A stretch of DNA of 64,000 bases from Dokdonia donghaensis DSW-1 (GCF_001653755.1 NZ_CP015125.1:2861501-2925500), one strand, 5' to 3'; positions 15,962 to 24,062 are shown, numbered from the stretch's first letter. Translations and numbers: made by a program. The notes: a model not told the origin generated them from the sequence alone.

Positions 15962-17386
15962 ATGAAATTCTTAAACCTTCTAATTCTGTTTATAGTTGTC
16001 AGTTTTAATGTAAACGCACAAAACAATTCAGCGCTAGCATCAAATAGACAAAATAACACTACTTATGTCATAAAGAATGTGAATGTAATTACTATGACCA
16101 AAGAAAATAAGGTCATTAAAAATGCAACAGTAGTAGTAAAAGAAAACAAAATACACTCTATTAATAAATCAATCCCTGAAAATTCTGTAATTATTGACGG
16201 AATAAACAAATGGTTAATTCCTGGGTTAATTGATATGCACGTGCATACACTGGCAGATGGGGCTCCTTTTGTAATTTATCCCACAAAAGGACCATTAGTA
16301 AGCTATAAAACGCAGTACAATATGACACCTTATATAGCTAATGGTGTTACAACTGTTTTTGATTTGGCAGCAAGAACAGAACATTTTGGGCAGCGTAATG
16401 AGATTATAAGAGGTGATGTAATAGGCCCTAGAATGGCAATGGCCAAAGTAATTGGAGGTAAAAAATCGAATCCAATAGCTAAGACCCCGTCAGATGGAAG
16501 AAATGCGGTACGCTTTGCCAAAGAGGAAGGCTATGAATTTATCAAGGTTTACACTTGGCTAAATGAAGAGACCTTTAAAGCGGTTATAGATGAAGCCAAA
16601 AAGCAAAATATGAAAGTGGTGGGTCATATCCCAGTCGCTTTTGAAGGGAAACCAGCCAGAGATATTTTTATTCCCCATTTTGGTTTAATTGCACACGCCG
16701 AAGAGTTTTCAAAACAAACAGACGATTATAGCTATAAGAAAGCACAAGAGTTTGCACGTTTGGCCAAAGAAAATGGAACTTGGTTAATTCCTAATTTGAC
16801 AAATATGCTTTCCATTAGTCAACAGGCTACATCTTTACAGAACATCAAAAACTTACAAGGTTTTAAGTATGTTCACCCGCTTATGCAAAGTAAATGGCTA
16901 ACTTCAAATGGTTACTATGGAGCGTCTGAAAAATTAATTGCATACTATAACAAACAATATGACTTTCATATGCTTATTGTAAAAGCTTTTAAGGAAGCTG
17001 GTGTGCCTATGGTTGCAGGAACAGATGCAGGAATTTCTGGTGTTATTTGGGGATTTTCACTTCACGACGAACTGAAGCTCTTGGTTGAAGCTGGATTAAC
17101 AAATGAAGAAGCACTTACTTCTGCAACTAGATTAGGAGCAGAATGGCTTGAAATAGATGATAAAATAGGAACAATAGAAACAGGAAAGTTTGCAGATTTA
17201 ATTTTGTTAGAAGCTAATCCCTTAGACGACATTAACAATACTCAAAAAATCTCAGGTGTATTTGTAAATGGTAAATGGATAAACAGAAGTAAAATAGACT
17301 CAATGCTTTCAGATATTGAAAAATGGAATAATGCCAATAAAGAAAAATACGACTGGAAAGAACTCTTAAATAGTTTAAAAAATTAA
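15962..17386 (+). CDS. Secreted amidohydrolase (imidazolonepropionase/prolidase-like)
   Basis: 474 aa with signal peptide MKFLNLLILFIVVSFNVNAQ, so exported. Metal-dependent amidohydrolase motifs appear in order: GLIDMHVHT (HxH on strand 1), EFIKVYTW with the lysine expected to be carboxylated, VVGHIPV, IAHAEEF and VAGTDAG (metal Asp), then the C-terminal GTIETGKFADLILLEANP of the composite beta-domain. All ligands are present, so it is probably active. The substrate is likely a dipeptide or cyclic amide. It lies between two type B spacers and is the largest cassette-like gene in that part of the array. ATG 15962 starts the signal peptide; an in-frame ATG 21 bases upstream is possible. Confidence 0.85.
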   Translation: MKFLNLLILFIVVSFNVNAQNNSALASNRQNNTTYVIKNVNVITMTKENKVIKNATVVVKENKIHSINKSIPENSVIIDGINKWLIPGLIDMHVHTLADGAPFVIYPTKGPLVSYKTQYNMTPYIANGVTTVFDLAARTEHFGQRNEIIRGDVIGPRMAMAKVIGGKKSNPIAKTPSDGRNAVRFAKEEGYEFIKVYTWLNEETFKAVIDEAKKQNMKVVGHIPVAFEGKPARDIFIPHFGLIAHAEEFSKQTDDYSYKKAQEFARLAKENGTWLIPNLTNMLSISQQATSLQNIKNLQGFKYVHPLMQSKWLTSNGYYGASEKLIAYYNKQYDFHMLIVKAFKEAGVPMVAGTDAGISGVIWGFSLHDELKLLVEAGLTNEEALTSATRLGAEWLEIDDKIGTIETGKFADLILLEANPLDDINNTQKISGVFVNGKWINRSKIDSMLSDIEKWNNANKEKYDWKELLNSLKN

Positions 17387-17637
17387 TAAGCAAACTGTAC
17401 CTCACACAGAACTGAGTTAAAAACAAGTCTACATAAGCAATGCCCTGTACAAGCTTTTTAAGCTAATTTTGATCTATAATTCTCATTATAGGGGCTTCTC
17501 ATTTTTACGCTTTCGCGAAAGCGTAATCTTTCTCAAATACTCGTATATTTAGAAAATCAATTAAAAAACAATCAACAGAGCCTCTCCATCAATCCCGATA
17601 GCTATTGGGAGCTATACTTGATTTATGTAGTGGTCTG
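17387..17637 (+). repeat. Type B inter-cassette spacer, copy 3
   Basis: Starts near CAGAACTGAGTTAAAAACAA. It holds the palindrome GCTTTCGCGAAAGC at 17509-17522, CAAATACTCGTATATTTAG, CCCGATAGCTATTGGG and GATTTATGTAGTGGTCT before cassette 13. Confidence 0.7.
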
Positions 17638-18232
17638 TTAGCACACATTTGACCAAATATTCGTGAAAATTGACAAACCACATATTAAACTTCACAAAAT
17701 AGACAACAAAACAGTTCTTGACATTGACACGTGGGAACTGAAAGATATTATTGAGGACTATTTACGAGAGGAATGTGATGTAGATTATGAATATTTTCAA
17801 GAATTAAATCCTGAATTAGCTAAAACCAATTACGAAAGTTATCGACTTTTTTTCGCAGAGGAATACTCTGAAAACCGAATAGCTGACTTTTTGGAAAAAT
17901 ACTCTGACAAAGAATTGATTGAAATTGTAGAATTTCAGAGAGCCCAAGCGAATGGAAGATTTTACTGTGATTGTTGTGGTTACAACACGCTAAATGAAAA
18001 ACCAAACGGAACTTATCAGATTTGTACAACTTGTTTTTGGGAAGACGACCCAATTCAAAAAGATGACCCAAATTATAAAGGCGGAGCAAATCAAGTTTCA
18101 TTAAACCAAGCGAAAAAGAACTTTGCGGAATTTGGAGCTTGCGAAAGAGATATGATAAAAAACGTACAGAAAGTACATAAAAGTGACATTCGGAATCCGA
18201 AATATAAAATTGAATAAAAAACGTGTGCTAAC
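17638..18232 (+). mobile_element. Gene cassette 13 (CPCC zinc protein)
   Basis: Bounded by GTTAGCACAC at 17638-17647 and GTGTGCTAAC at 18223-18232, a perfect 10-bp inverted pair. Although its spacers are type B, its boundary repeats are intact. Confidence 0.75.
17663..18217 (+). CDS. CPCC-type cysteine-rich protein, 184 aa
   Basis: The C-terminal 85 residues match the Cys_rich_CPCC family (PF14206): YCDCCGYNTL (Cys102, 104, 105), then YQICTTCFWEDDP (Cys121, 124), and GGANQVSLNQAKKNFAEFGA. The usual CPCC is CDCC here, but all cysteines remain, so zinc binding should be kept. An N-terminal extension of about 95 acidic residues (DLEK- and YLREE-like helices) is longer than in most family members. 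The start is GTG, 15 bases after the cassette repeat. CPCC proteins are frequent integron-cassette cargo and polymorphic-toxin neighbours; function unknown. Confidence 0.8.
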   Translation: MKIDKPHIKLHKIDNKTVLDIDTWELKDIIEDYLREECDVDYEYFQELNPELAKTNYESYRLFFAEEYSENRIADFLEKYSDKELIEIVEFQRAQANGRFYCDCCGYNTLNEKPNGTYQICTTCFWEDDPIQKDDPNYKGGANQVSLNQAKKNFAEFGACERDMIKNVQKVHKSDIRNPKYKIE

Positions 18233-18462
18233 AAAGAACTGAGTTAAAAAACAAGTCTACTTCGACAGGGCTCAGTACAGGCTTTTAAGCCGAAATTGAT
18301 CTATAATTTTCATCGTAGCGTCTTCTTGGGTTTACGCTTTCGCGAAAGCGTAATCTAACTCAAATACTCGTATATTTAAAACATCAATTAAAAAACAATA
18401 AAAACAGGCACTACCGAATTCCCGATAGCTATTGGGAGCTGTTCTCGCTTTGTGTAGTGGCT
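18233..18462 (+). repeat. Type B inter-cassette spacer, copy 4
   Basis: AAAGAACTGAGTTAAAAAAC start, a reverse-oriented relative of the 25-bp insertion near 18260, palindrome GCTTTCGCGAAAGC at 18336-18349, CAAATACTCGTATATTTAAA, CCCGATAGCTATTGGG and a diverged pre-cassette end. Confidence 0.7.
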
Positions 18463-18481
18463 GTTGTAAAATATAAAAAAA

Positions 18482-19054
18482 ATGAAACGATTACTATATT
18501 TAATATTACTAATTGTAATTTCCTGCTCGAGCACATCTCAATTGCCAAGACCTGAAATACAATCCGAAATTCCAGCCTCAAAATTGAATTCAAATGGAAT
18601 TGCCGCCATTAATCCAAATTATAAAAACTCATATTTTAGACTCTTACCTTACTTGTTTTTTAATGAAAGTAGCACTTTTAATGAAATTCAAGGTGATTTT
18701 TATAATGTAAAATTCAATGCCAATTCTAACTTAAATATAATGCCGGGGTTTAGGAGTGAATATGGAAATTACAAAAATTCTTTAATAGTTCTAATCGCAA
18801 TGAGTGAGACATCAACCTTACCAATAAAAGATATACCCATTTCTGTTGAATCAAGTAAAAATGGAGCTTTTAAACAGGAGAAATTGATTGGAAATAATCA
18901 AATTAATAAATCACAGCAGCGAGTTTTATTTGTAAAAAAGCTGGAATTAGAAAATCGATTTGATGTGTTAAATAAAATTAATGATGACGTAATAACTGTT
19001 AAGATTGGAGAACAGGTTTATACATTCTTAAACCCTGAAATTAAACTGGATTAA
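18482..19054 (+). CDS. Unknown secreted lipoprotein, 190 aa
   Basis: Signal peptide MKRLLYLILLIVISC with lipobox VISC and a serine-rich linker (SSTSQLPRPE), so lipid-anchored outside the cytoplasm. The mature protein has several short strands (SYFRLLPYLFFNESS, SLIVLIAMSE) and ends with VITVKIGEQVYTFLNPE. Family not recognised. The boundary repeats are imperfect (GTTGTAAAA at 18463 against TTTTAGAAC at about 19057), suggesting an ageing cassette. It is followed by a short 70-bp spacer rather than a full type A or B unit. Confidence 0.65.
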   Translation: MKRLLYLILLIVISCSSTSQLPRPEIQSEIPASKLNSNGIAAINPNYKNSYFRLLPYLFFNESSTFNEIQGDFYNVKFNANSNLNIMPGFRSEYGNYKNSLIVLIAMSETSTLPIKDIPISVESSKNGAFKQEKLIGNNQINKSQQRVLFVKKLELENRFDVLNKINDDVITVKIGEQVYTFLNPEIKLD

Positions 19055-19124
19055 AACGTTTTAGAACAAAACCACAAAGTAAAACATACCAGCAAAATGC
19101 CGCACTCGCTTTGTGTAGTGGCCT
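19055..19124 (+). repeat. Truncated inter-cassette spacer
   Basis: Only the last part of a spacer is left. ACCACAAAGTAAAACATACC resembles the sequence before the ParD/ParE cassettes, and is followed by GCCGCACTCGCTTTGTGTAG and TGGCCT. It marks the right end of the array. Confidence 0.6.
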
Positions 19125-19641
19125 GTTGCCATACATTTAAACAAAATGAATGAGAAGAATATTATTCACAATTTTAGCGGCATTAGGGATAAATATTGGA
19201 GCAAAATCCCAAATTGAAAAGCTAGATAGCGGATTAAAAAACACCCTGAAAATTACGGCTGACCGATTTGAAAATAAAAATCACGCATTCCTGATAAACT
19301 TAGCGAAAGACAACACTGTTATAATGCAAGTTATCCACGGAGCATTAATCGAACAAACAGCCACAGCAGAAAACTCTTTCAATTACTCTATAAATCTGAC
19401 TTTTGACAACGAAATGGAAAAGTTGGCTAAATTCCGAACGCTGGAAGTAGTTGAGGACTTTGAATATTACGAATTTGACGGAATTCCGTGTTTCGTAATG
19501 AATTTAGGAAACGACCAAGAGAAAACCCAAAAAGTGTTATTGGAAATATTAAATAAAGTTTACGGATTTGAAAACTCAGATATATTTGAGTTCGAAATTT
19601 ATGATCAAGGACCACTCAGACGCTAAAAAACGTGTGGCAAC
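19125..19641 (+). mobile_element. Gene cassette 15 (last in the array)
   Basis: Bounded by GTTGCCATAC at 19125-19134 and GTGTGGCAAC at 19632-19641 (9 of 10 positions pair). No spacer follows; the sequence then passes into the trmD region of the core genome. Confidence 0.65.
19150..19626 (+). CDS. Unknown exported protein, 158 aa
   Basis: N-terminal hydrophobic segment RRILFTILAALGINIGA with a likely signal-peptidase I site near AKSQ, so probably exported. The mature domain alternates helices and strands (LKNTLKITADRF, HAFLINLAKDN, VIMQVIHGALIEQ, FNYSINLTFD) and ends acidic. No recognised family. It fills the last cassette, with its stop 5 bases before the closing repeat. Its start ATG overlaps no other gene, and the next gene, 267 bp downstream, belongs to the core genome. 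Confidence 0.65.
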   Translation: MRRILFTILAALGINIGAKSQIEKLDSGLKNTLKITADRFENKNHAFLINLAKDNTVIMQVIHGALIEQTATAENSFNYSINLTFDNEMEKLAKFRTLEVVEDFEYYEFDGIPCFVMNLGNDQEKTQKVLLEILNKVYGFENSDIFEFEIYDQGPLRR

Positions 19642-19824
19642 CAAAAACTGAGAAAAAAACATCCATTACCGCAAAGCTTAGTGCTGCTTTCAAATTAAAC
19701 TTCTTCTAGAATTCCTCAGTCATTCTTCCTCCATACTCCCTACTATTTCCCTCCTACTCCATAAAAAGAAGCAACATCTTGAGATATAATTTTATTTAAA
19801 AAGTCCAAAAGATGTATTTTCACG

Positions 19825-19832
19825 TACTTTTG
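19825..19832 (+). promoter_or_regulatory. Promoter -7 element before 19893 gene
   Basis: TACTTTTG fits the Bacteroidota sigma-factor -7 consensus TAnnTTTG. It lies about 60 bp before the ATG and should drive the coiled-coil protein, GNAT, trmD and prfB run. Confidence 0.5.
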
Positions 19833-19892
19833 TAAACTGCGATGGGATACATCGTCGTTTTTATATAAAATATCATTTAATTTTTCAGATTT

Positions 19893-20480
19893 ATGAACGC
19901 TATTACAAAGGCTTTTGCTTTTATATTCCTCCTTTCTTTTACCGCTGTACAAGCACAAGATGCCTCAAAGAGTATTGATGATCAATTTACAGAGGTTATA
20001 GATGGTTCAAACAATTACCAGCAATTTAAGGTGATTGAAAAAGTAAAAATGACCCGCCTACAGCAAAACACAAAAAAACGCATAGACGGCCTACAGGCAG
20101 AGATAGAAAATCTTAAGTCAGAAATGGCACAGCAGCAAGCAGCTGCAGCACAGGTAAGCACAGACCTTGCTCAAACACAAGCCACACTAGAAACTACAGA
20201 GGGTGAGAAAGACTCAATGAACTTTTTTGGCGCTCAAATGAGTAAAGGCAACTACAACACGATGGTATGGAGTATAGCAGGTGTCCTTTTACTTGCCTTA
20301 TTATTTTTTATATTCAAATTTAGAAGCAGTAACGTACTTACTAAAACAGCACAGCACAAACTAGATGAAACAGAAGCAGAGTTTGAAGATTACCGCCGTA
20401 AAGCCTTAGAAAAAGAACAAAAACTAGGTCGCCAGCTACAAGATGAGCGCAACAGAGCTCTTAAATCTTCAAAAGGGTAA
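19893..20480 (+). CDS. Coiled-coil inner-membrane protein upstream of trmD
   Basis: 195 aa. Signal peptide (FAFIFLLSFTAVQAQ), a periplasmic coiled coil of about 70 residues (TRLQQNTKKRIDGLQAEIEN, then QQQAAAAQVSTDLAQ), one membrane helix (MVWSIAGVLLLALLFFIF) and a cytoplasmic charged coil (DEYRRKALEKEQKL-like). In databases this flavobacterial family is often labelled tRNA (guanine-N1)-methyltransferase, apparently by transfer from its neighbour trmD; nothing in the sequence supports that activity. The conserved position beside trmD may reflect only shared transcription. The real function is unknown, perhaps envelope scaffolding. Confidence 0.8.
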   Translation: MNAITKAFAFIFLLSFTAVQAQDASKSIDDQFTEVIDGSNNYQQFKVIEKVKMTRLQQNTKKRIDGLQAEIENLKSEMAQQQAAAAQVSTDLAQTQATLETTEGEKDSMNFFGAQMSKGNYNTMVWSIAGVLLLALLFFIFKFRSSNVLTKTAQHKLDETEAEFEDYRRKALEKEQKLGRQLQDERNRALKSSKG

Positions 20481-20534
20481 GCACTCGTTTTATTAATACT
20501 ATAAAATCTGTACTTTAGGGTATAGATTTTTTTT

Positions 20535-20978
20535 ATGCACATACGCCAGGCCACACTTTCAGATCTTGAGTTTATCATTCCGCTCTTTGACGGGTATAGA
20601 CAGTTTTATAAACAACCGTCAGATATAGAAGGGGCTCGCTCCTTCCTTAAAGAACGGTTTGCACATAATGAGAGTATCATTTACATCGCTCATACTGCAA
20701 GTAATCTGCAGGAGCTAGTAGGTTTCACGCAAGTGTACCCCCTATTTTCTTCGGTAAGTATGGAGCGTATGTTATTGCTCAATGATTTATATATTCATCC
20801 AGACCATAGAGGAAAAGGTATAGGTACCTTACTTATAAATCGTGTTAAAGAGTTATGTACAGCCACTGGGCAGAAAGGCATTGCATTACAAACGGGTACT
20901 ACAAACCCGGCACAAAAACTTTATGAGCGTCTAGGCTTTACAAAAGACCCCGATTTACATTACTTTTGGGCTCGCTAG
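20535..20978 (+). CDS. GNAT-family N-acetyltransferase
   Basis: 147 aa, the full length of a single GNAT domain. N-terminal strand and helix MHIRQATLSDLEFIIPLFD, the central strand MERMLLLNDLYIHPDHRG leading into the acetyl-CoA-binding loop RGKGIGTLLI (the Q/RxxGxG/A motif), and C-terminal ALQTGTTNPAQKLYERLGF. It transfers an acetyl group from acetyl-CoA to an amine; the substrate cannot be inferred. It lies 54 bp after the coiled-coil gene and 34 bp before trmD, so probably in one operon. Cytoplasmic. Confidence 0.9.
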   Translation: MHIRQATLSDLEFIIPLFDGYRQFYKQPSDIEGARSFLKERFAHNESIIYIAHTASNLQELVGFTQVYPLFSSVSMERMLLLNDLYIHPDHRGKGIGTLLINRVKELCTATGQKGIALQTGTTNPAQKLYERLGFTKDPDLHYFWAR

Positions 20979-21012
20979 CGCAAGACCTCCCTCGCATTAC
21001 AATTGTATACTT

Positions 21013-21690
21013 ATGAGAATAGATATTATTACCGTCGTACCAGAGTTATTAAAGAGTCCTTTTGAGGCCTCTATAATGCAACGCTCTATAGCAAAAGGTC
21101 TGGTAGAAGTACAGTTTCACAATTTGCGAGACTATACAGATACTAAGTACAAGCAGGTAGATGACTACCAGTTTGGCGGTGGCGCGGGTATGGTTATGCA
21201 AATTGAGCCTATAGATAAATGTATCTCTAAGCTCAAATCTGAGCGTGATTATGACGAGGTGATTTATATGACTCCAGATGGTGAGACGCTAGACCAAGGG
21301 ATGGCAAACACGCTATCGCTTAAAGGCAACATTATCATACTATGTGGTCATTACAAAGGTGTAGACCAGCGTGTGAGAGATCATTTTATTACCAAGGAAA
21401 TCTCTATAGGAGACTACGTACTAAGCGGTGGCGAGCTAGGCGCTCTTATACTCTGTGATGCTGTGATACGTTTAATTCCTGGGGTGCTAGGTAATGAGAC
21501 TTCGGCGCTTACAGATAGTTTTCAAGATGGATTACTCGCTCCACCTATTTACACGCGCCCAGCAGATTATAAAGGATGGAAAGTCCCTGAGATTCTCACC
21601 AGTGGCAACACTCCTAAGGTAGAAGAGTGGCGAGAAGAACAAGCCTATTTAAGAACAAAAGAAAGAAGACCAGACTTACTAGAGGGGTAA
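21013..21690 (+). CDS. trmD: tRNA (guanine37-N1)-methyltransferase
   Basis: 225 aa. TrmD uses S-adenosylmethionine to methylate G37 next to the anticodon, preventing frameshifts. The SPOUT trefoil-knot signatures are intact: YQFGGGAGMVMQIEPI, IILCGHYKGVDQRV, and ISIGDYVLSGGELGALILCD followed by RLIPGVLGN. The C-terminal tRNA-binding region GLLAPPIYTRPADYKGWKVPE is also clear. Start ATG at 21013. Clustered with prfB, another translation gene, 92 bp downstream. Confidence 0.97.
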   Translation: MRIDIITVVPELLKSPFEASIMQRSIAKGLVEVQFHNLRDYTDTKYKQVDDYQFGGGAGMVMQIEPIDKCISKLKSERDYDEVIYMTPDGETLDQGMANTLSLKGNIIILCGHYKGVDQRVRDHFITKEISIGDYVLSGGELGALILCDAVIRLIPGVLGNETSALTDSFQDGLLAPPIYTRPADYKGWKVPEILTSGNTPKVEEWREEQAYLRTKERRPDLLEG

Positions 21691-21781
21691 TGAGTACGCT
21701 TTCGCGAAAGCGTAACAACACACAACCTCAACACCTAGAAGTTTATAGCATTTTAAATTACATACCCAGCAAGGGAAGCAT

Positions 21782-22889
21782 ATGATTACAACAGACCACA
21801 TAAAATCACTCCAAGAGCGCGTAGACGGCTTAAGGAGATATCTTTGACGTAGATCGTAAACGCATCGAGATACAAAACGAAGAAGAAAAAACCTTTGACC
21901 CAAACTTCTGGAACGACCCAAAAGAGGCTGAGGCCTTTATGAAAACCTTACGTTCAAAAAAGAAATGGGTAACAGATTATGAGCAGGCACAAACCTTTGT
22001 AGAAGACCTAGAGGTGCTCTATGAGTTTGCAAAAGAAGGCGAAGCTCCAGAAGAAAATGTGCAAGACCGTTACGACAAGGCAGCTAGTTTTATAGAAGAT
22101 ATTGAGTTTAGAAATATGCTTTCTGAGGAAGGTGATGAGCTTAGCTGTGTCTTACAAATAACTGCAGGTGCCGGTGGTACAGAGAGTTGCGACTGGGCAT
22201 CTATGCTTATGCGTATGTACTTAATGTATGCAGAAAAGCAAGGCTGGAAGGTAAAAGAGCTTAACTTTCAAGAAGGTGATGTAGCGGGTATAAAAACGGT
22301 ATCGCTAGAGATAGAAGGTGAGTTTGCCTTTGGCTGGCTTAAAGGCGAAAACGGTGTACACAGACTGGTGCGCATCTCCCCTTTTGATAGTAATGCAAAA
22401 CGTCATACCTCATTTGCCTCTGTATATGTCTACCCACTTGTAGATGATAGTATTGAGATAGAACTCAACCCAGCCGACTATGATATTGTGACGGCAAGAT
22501 CTTCTGGTGCGGGAGGACAAAATGTAAACAAGGTGGAGACTAAGGTCCAACTTACGCACCACCCTACAGGCATACAAATCTCTTGTTCTGACTCACGCTC
22601 GCAACACGATAACCGAGCAAAAGCATTACAAATGCTACGCTCTCAGTTATACGAGCTAGAGCTACGCAAGCAAATGGAAGCCCGTAACGCGATAGAAGCA
22701 GATAAGAAAGCCATTGAGTGGGGATCACAAATACGCAATTACGTACTCCATCCTTACAAGCTTGTAAAAGACGTACGCACCGCAGTAGAGACGGGTAACA
22801 CAGATGCCGTACTTGACGGAAATATAGACCTTTTCTTAAAAGGATATCTAATGATGATGGGACAAGAGGAAGCGAGTGATGAGCTCTAA
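21782..22889 (+). CDS. prfB: Peptide chain release factor 2, with programmed +1 frameshift
   Basis: About 368 aa when the frameshift is applied, normal for RF2. The gene starts at ATG 21782; after 21 codons it meets an in-frame TGA at 21845-21847. The context is AGGAGA, TAT, CTT, TGA, C: a Shine-Dalgarno-like AGGAG 7 bases upstream and the slippery CTT-TGAC used in bacterial prfB autoregulation. Shifting +1 at CTT continues the frame from 21846 to 22889. Visible domains include the GGQ loop in SSGAGGQNVNKVETKVQLTH. RF2 reads UGA and UAA; low RF2 lets ribosomes shift and make more. Confidence 0.97.
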
Positions 22890-22911
22890 AGAATCTGAAG
22901 TATACATTAAT

Positions 22912-22941
22912 AAAAAAGCCAATCTCACGATTGGCTTTTTT
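22912..22941 (+). terminator. Terminator of the trmD-prfB run
   Basis: AAAAAAGCCAATC, a four-base loop, then GATTGGCTTTTTT. The T and A runs on both sides make it usable from both strands. Confidence 0.8.
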
Positions 22942-22962
22942 ATTATCTAAGGAGTATTTTTT

Positions 22963-23604
22963 TCAACACGCCTCCATCCCTGGGAAGGCAAGCATCTGCC
23001 CCATCCCTACTGTAAATAACCAGTTACCATATAAAGCGTGCTCTATAGATACCAGTGTGGTAGATCTTGTTTTCTTATAGGTGTAGGCAAATAATAACCC
23101 TCCTATAAAGGTGAGTACCATCACTAAGGTATTACGTAAAAACAAGTGTGCCATCGCAAACACAATCGCATTTACCACTATGAGCAATCGCTTGTCTTTA
23201 AAGAAACTATCATAACGGTTGAAGAAAAAAGTTCTATAAATCACCTCTTGTGGCCATACTGATAAGAAGGTGTATACTAGCAATATCATCACCCATAATT
23301 TTGGGTTACTCTGTGGTACACAAAACAAGCTAGAAGGCTGTACAACATAAACATATATTGTGGTTACAATGGCTATGACAGCTAGCTTCACAGCCGTTTC
23401 TTTAAAAAAGGACGGCCAGTTTATTGAGCGCTCAAGCTTAAACTTTACCGTCTTACTTCTATAAAGCATCACCAGTAAATATGTAAAACCTATTAAAACC
23501 GAGGCTACCTTAATCTTAAAGTCGTATGGTAACAAAAGACTTAATGGTAGTATTATGAATAATATAAAAAACTCTGTGAGTACATAATACTTGCCATTCA
23601 TCAT
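22963..23604 (-). CDS. CPBP-family intramembrane metalloprotease-like protein
   Basis: 213 aa with about seven hydrophobic helices. The CPBP (CAAX protease/Abi) motifs are partly kept: WPQEVIYRTFFFNRY stands in for EExxxR (the first Glu is Gln), VFAMAHLFLRN gives FxxxH, and IEHALYGNWLF matches the third motif. The Q-E change is found in some family members, so activity is uncertain. Its start overlaps the end of the Lrp-type regulator gene by 4 bp, so the two are co-transcribed on the minus strand. Confidence 0.8.
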   Translation of the reverse strand: MMNGKYYVLTEFFILFIILPLSLLLPYDFKIKVASVLIGFTYLLVMLYRSKTVKFKLERSINWPSFFKETAVKLAVIAIVTTIYVYVVQPSSLFCVPQSNPKLWVMILLVYTFLSVWPQEVIYRTFFFNRYDSFFKDKRLLIVVNAIVFAMAHLFLRNTLVMVLTFIGGLLFAYTYKKTRSTTLVSIEHALYGNWLFTVGMGQMLAFPGMEAC

Positions 23605-24062
23605 ACCGTGATTGTTGTAGTGTTTTTTACCTCGCTTATCGTAAACGAGCTCTGTGTACTCCCTATATACTTAAGGGTAGTAAGCTTAGTCACCATAAAA
23701 TTACGAAAATGCTCCATATCTCTTACCAGCACTTTGAGTAAATAATCATAGTCACCACTTACGTGAAAACACTCTAACACCTCATCTAGCGCGGTCACCT
23801 CTTTTTCAAAAGAGTCTATGGCATTTTGAGCGTGCTTCTCTAGCTTTACGTGGCAAAACACCTGAAAACCTAGCCCTACGATATCCTTATTAAGAAGTGT
23901 AATATACTGTGCGATCACTCCAGAGCGCTCCATCTTTTTTACACGCTCATAAATAGCAGTTACAGAAAGATTAAGCTTTGCAGAAAGCTCTTTGTTTGTG
24001 ATTTTGGCGTCCTGTTGTAGGTATCCTAAAATCTTTTTGTCTAGTTCATCAAGTTTCATCAT
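23601..24062 (-). CDS. Lrp/AsnC-family transcription regulator
   Basis: 153 aa, the typical size. N-terminal helix-turn-helix (MKLDELDKKILGYLQQDAKI, then NKELSAKLNLSVTAIYERV) and C-terminal RAM effector domain with the GDYDYLLKVLVRDMEHF motif. It is divergent from the PLP-enzyme gene at 24251, with a 188-bp gap holding a GCTTTCGCGAAAGC palindrome and AT-rich sequence; Lrp proteins commonly regulate such neighbours in response to amino acids. Control of the Cys/Met enzyme is therefore likely, but inferred. Confidence 0.92.
   Translation of the reverse strand: MMKLDELDKKILGYLQQDAKITNKELSAKLNLSVTAIYERVKKMERSGVIAQYITLLNKDIVGLGFQVFCHVKLEKHAQNAIDSFEKEVTALDEVLECFHVSGDYDYLLKVLVRDMEHFRNFMVTKLTTLKYIGSTQSSFTISEVKNTTTITV

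Noticed and set aside
14869..19641. Prophage or conjugative element as source of the accessory region
   Set aside because: No integrase, structural phage, relaxase or transfer genes are present. Gene units are single cassettes in one direction.
19893..20480. Second tRNA (guanine-N1)-methyltransferase, the usual database label
   Set aside because: The protein is a signal peptide, coiled coil and one membrane helix, with none of the SPOUT motifs that are intact in trmD next door.
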